Shown here in pieces: positions 15,001-24,775 of a stretch of DNA of 64,000 nt. Position 1 is the first letter of the stretch, and every line of letters begins with the position of its first letter. The notes beneath the pieces were generated by a model. That model did not search any database, was not told the DNA's origin, and saw nothing but the letters and a program-made list of their open reading frames with translations. The position numbers and the translations under genes are program-made. Source of the stretch: Neopestalotiopsis rosae (lineage: Eukaryota; Ascomycota; Sordariomycetes; Amphisphaeriales; Sporocadaceae); assembly GCA_023078685.1 (NCBI GenBank), contig JALGAS010000007.1, positions 1,240,001 through 1,304,000 of the forward strand. Direction: 5' to 3'.

Positions 15001-16960
15001 AACAAAAATTTCTCACACCTTCTTCGATATTGACGCAAATGTTTATTTACCATGACACTCTGTGAGTCTCGCCTCTGTTGCTGTCTCCATAGAGGGGCAA
15101 AAGGCCCGAGGTACGTCTGGCCTAGCCTCGCTGGCACATATATCCTGTACATTAGATATGCAATATCACATCTTGATAGGCGAGCCGCCGTCATTATTCA
15201 CGGTGAAAAACGTGCAACGACTGCGAGGAGCATATGTATACAGTGTCTCATGGGCTTGCTAGACAGGAACAGCGCGGATGCAGCAGCGGCAACAGCAGCA
15301 GCAGGAGTAGGAGCAGGAACATCGACAACTATTGTGCGGTTTTGAATTCTGAATCATTTGCTAATCTTGACAAAGTAATCAAATAAACGATGACTATCAT
15401 TCAGGATTTGGATGCTCAGCAAAAACCAATACAAATTTGCTAACCATGTAGCAGCAAGAAAACGGACGGAAAAGTATGGGGTGAGTGGCTCCTCCTATGT
15501 GTACCCACAGGGCAACTTTCACTACTACTGGCTTGCGGGCCCAGGTGCTTTTCCATCGATGATCTGAGGTACACTACGAAGTCACGAATGAATGGGTCCG
15601 GCGGACTCATTGAGGACCATGGACATTGAAAAGTAGGTACATTTGTCAGAGTACCTTGCGTTGCCGTCCGTGGACAACATTCAATTGGGGAAGAAATCCA
15701 CAGCACCGATTGAGTGAGCTCCAGTAAATAATTCAACCTGGACCACTCTCTACGTACATCGTAGTGTAGGTACTTTATAGAGATACTGTGTAGCGAGCGC
15801 TCTCTGGTGCCCTCAAGCCTCTCGGGCCATGTTATGCTCTGCGCTAAAAAGCACCAACCACCACATTCAGATATTACACCCCCTTCAAGATAACGACACC
15901 CGGCCCAGCAGCGCACACACACACACATCGGAGTAGTGGGCTTGGTTTGGACCGACTAGACTAGGCCAGGGTATATTGTGTAGCTGGGATACTACGGTAA
16001 GGAAGTTAGGGTGCTAGGATCAAATGTCGCTGGGCAAGGCCAGGGTGCGCTGCCAGGATACGGTACATGGATGGGAGAGGTCGACACTACCTAGGGTAAC
16101 GCATGCACACAGTCCACGCCCCTCAGCCCACCAGAAACGGCAGTACTTCTACAGTGCCACCAACGGCTGTTCTTCATGGTTTACTCTGGAAAGCCTTCAG
16201 CTATTCGGTCATCTTGATACTTTGTATTTCGGAGAAAGATAGCGGACTCGTGAGCAATTGCAAAGCCCTCGAATGTGAAATGGGCTGAGAATGAGAAATC
16301 AAGGTGCAAGGTATTCGTACAAACATGGATTATGAATATGGTGATGTTGGTAAATCCGCAAAGCGGCCTGGGGGGTTTGTCTTCTCACCCCCGTCGAGAC
16401 TCCAACCCAGTCCTTGTCTACATTCAGCCCACTATTATTCACATCCGCTGGGGGTTCACAGTGTAAAGAGAAACGAAAGATCGAGCGACCGATCAGGTCT
16501 GGCTAGATAATTATTTGGTTCTACCCCGAGATAATGCACCTAGTACCTACAGCATCATCCATGGTGGACTACTACTACTACTATCTTAGCCCCCCCTGCC
16601 TCCTCTTCCTAACCACCACGACCGTTTTCTCTTTTCTACCTACTTCTTCTCTTCCTTCCTCTCTTCCTCCTTACGTCTATCCGACCACCCCAATTCTTTC
16701 GAGACGGACTCAGAGGTTGGAGCGTAGGTACGTATGTGACCCCGTCGAGATCGTCATCTTCTACTACATCGTCCCCGGGCCTAGTTGCCAACTTCCCCCT
16801 CTGCTTCCCACTTGCACCACCAACGAAGCAGAAAGCTCTTTTGCGCGAACCTCGACCACCTTGATATTCGATATCTTGGACCACGAGCTGAACTTCAGAA
16901 CCATACACATGGCCCAATCTTGTTGCTGCTGCATGAAGCTGACCATTGTGCCTCACCACG
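1..16960. other. Large gene-free region upstream of stuA
   Basis: About 17 kb in which I see no open reading frame with a recognisable domain, no convincing multi-exon gene and no rRNA or tRNA. The longest open frame (minus strand, near 11.4-12.1 kb, 228 codons) has no family signature and looks like chance. The DNA is rich in CT/GA tracts, TAC/CTA and CAG trinucleotide stretches (near 9.35, 10.31, 15.28 and 16.56 kb), a (CA)7 run at 15914-15927, and a recurring TACGTAC-type palindrome. It could be an extended regulatory domain of stuA, a source of non-coding transcripts, or simply intergenic DNA; sequence alone does not decide. Confidence 0.7.
11292..11368. repeat. Compound tetranucleotide microsatellite
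   Basis: A run of CAAT units passes through CAAG units into CAGG units without changing the 4-nt period, ending in a degenerate CAGT/CAGG tail. Each block differs from the next by single-base steps, as expected from replication slippage plus point mutation. It lies in non-coding DNA. Confidence 0.9.
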
Positions 16961-17837
16961 AATAGTGTCGACCTTTTTTTTCTTTCCCGAATTCAGAAGG
17001 AAGCTAGCAAGGGAAAAGCCGTGTCAGACGAGCTTGAGCAGATTCAGACTTCCACCAATTCAAGGGCCATCACCTCAAGAAGGGAAGATCCGAGAAAATA
17101 AAAAGAGTAGGAAAGCACAACCGGACTTGACGACATTTTTTCGTATTGCTCGTACTTGTCTCAGCACGTCAACCAAAAGCCTCTCGTTTTTAGCTTGGAC
17201 AACATCAACAACAACATCTTCATACATCGCTCGTAGTCTTTTAGCGATACGATTTACGACCAATTGTTTCAATACGAACCTCGGTGGGAAAGTACCAGGA
17301 AGCGTCTGGTTCGGTACTAGGAACATTCTTCCGTCTGTATCCTGAGATAGTCGGACTGTTCCTTATCATCAGCGCTGTTTCTGTTGGAAGTGGTGGGCTT
17401 GTCTGCTTCGTGACAGAACCAGAGCTTGCTGAAGCGTCCGCCGTTTTCCGAATTGCCTCTACGGCTCCTGTCTCCAGATCGTCAAGCTGGATCCTCAACT
17501 TCTTCCGCCGATTTCCTACTCGCATCCCCGGGGACCAAGCGACGTACCACCATACTACGGGCAACCTGCCGCGCCGCGCCCTTCGCCGTATGCCAGCGAG
17601 AGACTGCCGTCGATTCCGCTACCACAACATCTTGCATACTCCTCGGGTACATCTTCCCCCCGACTCAGCTCCATTGGGTCGTCTGTGAGTTCGAACGGCG
17701 ACTCCCATTCGTCTTTCACGACCGCCACATCGGCAACTTCGTCGAACGGCCCCAAAACCCCCTCCCCAAGCCTTCCTGTAACAGGTATCTCTGGGGCATC
17801 ATCACACTCCGTAGGAACATACGACCATTATCCCGCT
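16934..17837 (+). promoter_or_regulatory. Leader of stuA with long ATG-free stretch
   Basis: Between the ATG at 16933 and the ATG at 17590 there is no ATG in any plus-strand frame (about 650 nt). The segment contains CAAC/CATC-rich sequence typical of fungal 5' leaders (around 17170-17225). A plausible 3' splice site (CTCCAG ending at 17477) could end a leader intron. From 17433 to the stuA ATG the stuA frame stays open with no ATG, and its translation is Pro/Ser/Tyr-rich like the N-terminus of StuA. The stuA protein may therefore extend upstream through an unidentified 5' exon or a non-AUG start. The leader role is inferred. Confidence 0.5.
17590..17688 (+). promoter_or_regulatory. Upstream ORF in the stuA leader
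   Basis: This is the only ATG between 16933 and the proposed stuA start. It opens a 32-codon frame (starting MPARDC) that closes with TGA 149 nt before the stuA ATG, in a different frame. In Aspergillus nidulans, stuA transcripts carry upstream mini-ORFs that affect translation, so a regulatory role here is plausible. It would be lost if a leader intron spans it. Confidence 0.45.
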
Positions 17838-19800
17838 ATGAACTCCGCAGGCCCCGACATGTACTACCAACAGCACATGTCCGCAGGTCAAGCACCTCCC
17901 CCTCAGACCGTAACCTCGAACGCGCTCCCGCATTATGGCCACCCTCAACCAACATTGCTACAACCTGGCCCTGCCCAGTATGCGCCGTCTCCGTATCCGC
18001 AATACGGTTATTCCAATGGCTTGACGTCGCCACAATCGGCACCACCAGTTTCGAACTCGATGAACTCGACTGTGCTCCCGCCGCCTGGTATGCACCAGCC
18101 GGGTATGACGAACACTTATCCTACCGGTATGGACACGACTGGACAAATAGCTCCTCCTGGCATGAAGCCACGAGTGACTGCTACGTTGTGGGAAGATGAA
18201 GGCAGTCTATGCTTTCAGGTCGAAGCCCGCGGCATTTGCGTGGCACGTCGCGAGGGTGAGCAACGGCCCCATGAATAGTTTCCGATTGACTGCAAACACT
18301 GACAACATGGCCTTTCCAGATAACCACATGATCAACGGTACCAAGCTGCTGAATGTTGCTGGCATGACCAGAGGTCGTCGCGATGGTATTCTCAAGAGTG
18401 AAAAGGTCCGCCACGTAGTCAAGATTGGGCCCATGCACTTGAAGGGCGTATGGTAAGATTACCTTCAGCCGTGTCTTAATATCCCTTCTTTACTAATGTG
18501 GGGAAACAGGATCCCGTTCGAGAGAGCCCTTGACTTTGCCAACAAGGAGAAGATCACTGAAATGCTGTATCCCCTCTTTGTTCACAACATTGGTGCCCTA
18601 CTCTACCACCCAACCAACCAGACCAGGACCAACCAGGTGATGGCTGCCGCTGAGCGCCGCAAGGCTGAGGCGGGTGGCCAGATGCGCAACAACTCCGTCG
18701 GCGGCCCTGCACCTCCGCCCGGAGTACTGCCCTCCATCCAACAACACTCACATCACCACCACATGGCTCTGCCCGGCCCGCAGCCGTCGATTCCTTCCAA
18801 CAACTCATCTGGCCGGCCCTCATTAGACCGTGCCCACACTTTCCCGACTCCGCCCACTAGTGCCTCGAGCGTGATGGGAAGTATGCCTTCGGAAGGTTAC
18901 CAATGGCCGCAAGCTGCCATGTCCAGTGCTCAACACCCCAACCCCATGTCGATAGATACAAGTCTGAGCAATGCACGCTCAATGCCTGCAACTCCCGCGA
19001 CTACTCCTCCGGGTAACTCCATTCAGAGCATGCAGCAGTATCCACAAGGAACTCAGCCATACGATAACTCACGATATGCTCAGCAACCCCAGCAGCCTTA
19101 TGCAACTAGCAACACGAGTCCACAGGACCGTGACTCGTACGGCCAGAATTACATGAGACCTGGTGATATGGCTCCGCCAACCGGAAGACCTGCAGGTCCT
19201 GGTGAGCAAGATGTGAAGCCCCCCAATGGCATGATTCATTCAGCACAACCTGGCGAGCAGCTTTCGCAACCGGCAGCTGAAGATGAGGATCAACACGAGA
19301 CCGAGTACACGCACAACAGTTCCTACGACAGCAACAGAAATGGCTACGGTTACAACGCACCACCTTTGGCTCCTCTTGCTGATGCATCTGGCGACCTGGC
19401 GGGCTCGGATGCCCACCAGGCAGGTTCCGGCCGTGCGACACCGAGAACCACCAACCCCTCTCAAGGATATTATCCCCAGCAGACCGGCTACAACTCTCCC
19501 CCACGTGTTCAGTCCTCGAGTAATCTCTATAATGTAATGAGCAACCCAGAAGCGCCCGCTGCTATTGCATCGAACCGAGATGTCTATGCTTCGCAAGACA
19601 TGTCAGCTATGCAAAACGGCTATGCTGCCCCGCCTGTTATGAACGGCGGTTCGGGCGGTATGAAGCGTGGACGGGACGATGAGGATGAACGTCCTGGAAG
19701 CGGTGGATACGACATGAAGCGGAGAAAGCTTGAACAGCCAATGTCGGCTTCGTTTGACCCGATGCGAACTGCTCCTCTTACTCAGGCCTTGCGTCGATAG
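17838..19800 (+). CDS. stuA: StuA, APSES-domain transcription factor
   Basis: Fungal developmental regulator of the APSES family (StuA/Asm-1/EFG1), a nuclear DNA-binding protein controlling conidiophore and hyphal morphogenesis. Exons 17838-18255, 18320-18452 and 18510-19800 (introns of 64 and 57 nt, the second with a TACTAAT branch site) give 613 aa. The APSES domain spans about residues 111-225 with the family blocks [39 protein letters not shown] and LYHPTNQTR. Flanks are low-complexity and Pro/Ser/Gln-rich. A bipartite basic nuclear signal (KRGRDDEDE then KRRKLEQ) lies about 25-45 residues before the end, as in other StuA proteins. ATG 17838 is the first in-frame ATG and matches the N-terminus of related StuA proteins; the frame continues open upstream (see leader), so the true N-terminus could be longer. 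No neighbouring gene is within 3 kb. Confidence 0.93.
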
Positions 19801-22800
19801 AGTTCGCCAGTGCCGCCAGAGCTTGTGCAGCGTCAAGAACAACATGGAGATTCAATGGACACAATTGTCCCCATGAATCTAATGGATCAAAATTCTCGCC
19901 CTGCCAGTGCGACGCCACCGCATTCAGGCCAACAATCAGAACCGATGGACCGGCGAAAAACAAGATGAATAGCGACGTTTCTCAAGAAGCTCAAAAAGCT
20001 GATCCAGCATGTTTCTCAGCATTCGACCACCTTTACGAAATCCTGCATTTATTTTTCTTTGAATTGCTACGATCATGACGCATTACGCATGGTGTGACCA
20101 ACGGGTGGGGAGTTGGGATAGTCTTGGCTCGGAGAGGTACTATCTCCTTGTTGTGTTGGATACCTCCCCGTCTCGGAACCGCAACGCCTGTTACGACTAG
20201 GACACCAATCCCTTGCAACTTTTTCTTTCAGTTCTTGTTGTACTTGTGAGCAACGATTCAGCATCGGCCAAATCCGGGCGAAACTCTAGAGAACGCGACG
20301 ACGATCTTGACGACTTGCTTCATGCTTGATTTTTTTGCGACGCCCCCCAAGGCTGTGTACATGCTTCACGAATTGATGCAACGCATGGAGGACCTTAATG
20401 ATCTCAAAAAAATCCGAAAACACCCTTTCAACCCTCTTCTATTTTCCGACCTCTACTTCATACCAAGCGCGACGAGAAATCGAGCAATGGAGAATCCCGC
20501 CTAAACAGAAGGCGGGTAATGTTTACGACATGATGAGGCCAAAAAACTTGTTTCATTTTTTATTTTACTTTTTTTTAACAGTCGGGGGGCATACTTGGAC
20601 GCCAAACAAAGGCTTCAGGCTGACTCTCTGATCTGATCATGATGACCTAACGAACGAATTTTTTTTTCTCTTCAAAAGGCGCGATTAGCCTGTGGGCGTG
20701 TTGGATGGATGATTCTCGGGGATCAGGTCATGAATCGCTAGGAAAGCCTAAAAGCCCTTGCTTGATACAAGACGATTCTAGATATTGAGATTAAATACAT
20801 AAAATGAAAGTATTTAAATTACCTGAAGATCTTTGCCAGTGTTATGATATATACTTGTGTTCAGTCTCTGACTTCCTACGATTGAGGATATATTTGTACT
20901 ACTGCATGAATGTAATTACAGGAAGTCTGAGAGCCGACCCCCCGTCACTTTCTTGTTACACATACGAGATAATGTGTGACATGACGAAGCAGATTCGGTC
21001 TCCATACTAGATGCACCGACACTAATTCTCAAATTCCCAAAGATTGGCAATGCAACTTAGCAACTTTCTGTAGCGCAATCTGCTCCGGTGCTCATGAATG
21101 TCTCTTTATCATTTCTTGCTACGCGTACACATGCTCTTCGACGACGTAGCATCATGGAGAGGCATTTGAGACTGCTGCTCGGATTGTCATGACGCTTGTC
21201 CCTACATGATGAAAGATGAGGCCAGAAGAAAGGGGGGTTGGGGGAGGGAGGAAGAGAGGAAGAAGAGAAAAGAAGACAAGTCACCAATCTATCGTTGCAC
21301 ACAAGTAAATCGGCTTGGAAAGGGTAATGGTCCTGTGACTGTCTTTAAAACCCCTTCTCGGGACACCTCCCACCCCACCATGGCGACAGTCCGGGACGCG
21401 GATATTCAGTTGACGCAGCGGCCCGATCGTTGTTGTTTCACGACAATGAGAAGATATATGTAGCCTCTCCATCAAGAAGCGGACACCATCGGGTTGAGTC
21501 GGCTCGCCTCGAAAAGGAAGGGCGGGCGGGATTCTTTTGAGATCGCACAGATTGTACTCGCGGGTTTGTCTTCCCTCCCGTGCCCTGACCTGGGAACCAT
21601 TTTCGTTGGGGTAGTGACAAAATCAGAAACGAGGCTACATTATCGAGCTCGTGTCGACGTCACATAGCTTTGCCATTTGGGAGGGGGCTTTCTTGGCGTT
21701 CGAGGCGAGTGATGTATGTATGTTACAGTAACACCAAGAGTTGACGTCGCACGAGAATTGCCTTGCTGTGTTTCTTCTTGCCTCAGCAATACTGCAAAGG
21801 CGCTCTGCGAATATAGCTAATCTCACCGTTGTTTTGGTATCAAGGTGAGAATTCTGGAAATTGACTGATAATGGATTCTCCATGAAGAATGTCGTTGCGG
21901 AAGTCACGAGCCCAGAATGACAAATCCGAGACATCCATGTTTGACCCTCCTTTCGGAAACGCGCAACACTGACGGATACAAGCGACAGTTGCCTGCTTTT
22001 GTAGAGATACTTACCGTTGAGGGATCTAAAACATTCCAGATGAGATCTGGAATTACCAGCTCCCAAGACCGTTGAATCTAGACGGGAGATCCGCCCTCAG
22101 CCAATTTGGCTCCATGGTCAGACATTCGATGTTTAGGGGAGGAAACGTCTCGGCTAGTCGACCAAAGACTTGTACTTACTTGCACGGTGTACAACGAAGC
22201 AACTGGGTAATTATGGTGTTTACAAGTGGTGCATTGAATTCCAGCATGTTGCTCTATACTGCGCTTGGCGCATCTCAGCGCATTGATTAGTCAGAGCATG
22301 GTGTATATCACATTGGGGTATAATGTATAACTTTACGGGTACTCCGCATCCCGATGCAGCAGTAATAGTTCATGTATAAAAGCGTTGCAGTATTCCAACG
22401 TCACATAGGCTAACTGCCTCGGCTGAACTCCGCATCCCCCGCCCCGATTGTGCCGTTGCTGGCAGCAGATCTGCAACGAAAAACGTGCATCTTCAAGTGG
22501 TATTGAGCATAATTGATTATTATCACACTCAATGACCTTGCGAATAGCAGTGGCTATAGGTTAAGCTGCTGAATAGAGCTGAGATGGAGGTATCCTCCCT
22601 ACTGAGACTTATTCTTGGGCAACATCTAGACTCAATATCATGATGCTGAATTATACCCCAACATGACGCAGGTCTATATGCATGCTACAAAATCACAACC
22701 AATAGGAAGTCAAGGAACAGTCACAACTGAGGATATAAGATTGCCGGTTGCCTCACCCTTTAAGCACCACAATACCTCTCCTGCTTAATGTACACCACAC

Positions 22801-22861
22801 TCTATTGGCGTACCACAAATCAATCAATTGAATTAGAAAGGCGTAAATCGGATTCGTGACG
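19801..22861. other. Intergenic region, stuA to epoxide hydrolase
   Basis: About 3 kb holding the presumed stuA 3' UTR and the epoxide hydrolase promoter. The longest open frame (minus strand, about 21.64-22.07 kb, 143 codons) shows no recognisable motif. I see no RNA gene or mobile element. Confidence 0.6.
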
Positions 22862-24213
22862 ATGGCAAATATCAACCCATATCGTATTGCTATTCCCGAT
22901 ACTGAGCTTTCAGATTTGAGGGACCGCCTCTCAAAGTCAAGATTCCCAGATGAACTCGAAGAGGCTGCCTGGGATCTCGGCGTTCCCCTGGAAGAAGTCA
23001 AGCGGCTGGTATCATATTGGGCCAGATCATTCGACTGGCGTGGTGCAGAGGCAAAGCTCAATGAGTTCCCTCAATTCACGACTCCCATTGAAGTCGACGG
23101 CTTCGGGACTCTAAATGTGCACTTCATCCACCAGCGCAGCTCCAGGTCCGACGCCATCCCCCTCATCTTTGTGCACGGCTGGCCTGGCAGCTTCTACGAG
23201 GGGACCAAGATCATCAGACCATTGAGCGAGGGCGATGGCAGCAGCAAAAGCCCGGCCTTTCACGTCGTCGTGCCCTCGCTGCTCAACTTTGGCTTCTCCG
23301 ACGGCGTCGCCAAGCGCGGCTTCTCCATTGCGCAGCAGGCCGAGGCCATGCACAAGCTCATGCTCAAGCTCGGCTACGGCGACGGCGGCTACGCGACCCA
23401 GGGCGGCGACTGGGGCTTTGCCATTACGCGGGCCATGGGCCACCTGTACCCTTCGTACGCACGCGCTCAGCACATTAATCTGCTGCCCGCCCGACCTCCT
23501 CCATTTCTCCGCCACCCGATCTTGGCGGCCGAAAACGCACTGCGGCCTTTATCTGAGGCTGATCGCGCCGGGCTTGCCCGGTCGCGCTGGTTTCAGAAAG
23601 AGGGATCTGGGTATAATCAGATTCAGGCTACCAAGCCTCAGACTGTAGGGTATGCGCTTGCTGATAGCCCAGCTGCGCTGCTGAGTTGGATTTGTAAGTA
23701 ATTGAAGTATCCGAGGACTCGTGATCACGAGATGTCCTACATACTTCATCAAGCAAGCAAAAAAAGTCTCGATTTCACAGGCTGACCAAGAGTTATCAAA
23801 CATTAGACGAGAAGCTCCACGACTGGTCCGATGAGTACCCTTGGACCGAAGACGAGATCTGCACCTGGCTCAGCATCTACTGGTTCAGCAAGGCAGGGCC
23901 CGGGGCGAGCGTGCGTCTCTACTACGAGAACACGCACGAGCCGGGCGCCGACGGCCACCGGGGGAACCTGTGGGAGAAGATGACAACGTACCAGCCGCAC
24001 GTCAAGGTCGGCCTGGCCCGGTTCCCGCGCGAGCTCGCCGTTGTGCCCGCTGTCTGGTCCCGGCAGCTGGGCCACGTCGTCTACGAGAAGACGCACGACC
24101 GCGGCGGACACTTTGCGGCTTGGGAGGCGCCCGAGGCGATTGTGGGGGATTTGCGGGCCATGTTTGGGAGGAAGGGTGGTGCGGCTGGTGTTTTTAAGAC
24201 GAGCAAGTTGTAG
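22862..24213 (+). CDS. Epoxide hydrolase (EHN family, alpha/beta hydrolase)
   Basis: Predicted to open epoxides to vicinal diols. Exons 22862-23693 and 23807-24213 flank a 113-nt intron (GTAAGT donor, ATTAG acceptor) and give 412 aa. An N-terminal EHN domain (about residues 5-110: Pro-Tyr-Arg start, then DLRDRLS and the conserved W..G segments) leads into an alpha/beta-hydrolase fold. HGWPGS (105-110) is the oxyanion-hole motif, GGDWG (181-185, Asp183) the nucleophile elbow, and GGHFAAWE (His379) the general base with the usual P-E-A following. No signal peptide or membrane segment, so cytosolic. Length and motif spacing match microsomal-type fungal epoxide hydrolases. The start is an ATG just after a GTG ACG; the GTG is not needed. 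The gene converges on the acyl-CoA ligase. Substrate cannot be read from sequence: detoxification or secondary metabolism are both possible. Confidence 0.92.
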
Positions 24214-24775
24214 AATTTGTCTCTTGAAGAGAGCCTTTATACTAGCAGAAGAAAGTATGGTATTGTAATATTATGGCTGTCCGTACTTGTGAACCGGCGT
24301 GGTTTGTTTCTCCAGTTTTTAAGTGCACGGCTCTCTACTATCAAGTCATTGCGATGGCTGTACTGATGTCAACTTTTGTCGAGCAACGCTTATTCTAGAT
24401 TTGAGCACATCTATTATACACACGGAAACAGAAACGAAAAGGAACAGAACCCCGGAAGAGGGCAATCACCTTTGGAAAGTCCCTCATAAAAATACACACG
24501 GGTCGGGGAGGCAGTTTACTACGGACTGGCCAAACTGAAGCCAAGTGGTGGGGGCCAGGAAGTAGCCAACAAGCAGCAAGTTATCACCTCAGGGAGGCTA
24601 GAAATTGCAGTGAAGCTGCACGAAGGAGCCCCTCATGCAATGCTAGAACATGACCAATGGCATCTGCAGACGGTGTTCACCCCATGCTCGTTGCAACTTA
24701 ATGTGGAAATGCCGTAAGGAATGACTCCCACGGTATAATTGAACCTGCAGGGGACTTTTGGCGTTTGCTTGAATT
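24214..24775. other. Convergent intergenic spacer
   Basis: About 560 bp between two converging stop codons; should hold both 3' UTRs and polyadenylation sites. Nothing else seen. Confidence 0.6.

Noticed and set aside
15440..15928. 162-codon minus-strand open frame
   Set aside because: Starts in a CA microsatellite (encoding MCVCV) and shows no recognisable motif.
16534..16965. 143-codon plus-strand frame just before the stuA leader
   Set aside because: Built from TAC, CTT and ACC low-complexity tracts; no coding signature.
21635..22066. 143-codon minus-strand open frame between stuA and the epoxide hydrolase
   Set aside because: No recognisable motif and no supporting exon structure.
23111..23515. 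Antisense open frame inside the epoxide hydrolase
   Set aside because: Shadow of the high-GC third positions of the real gene.
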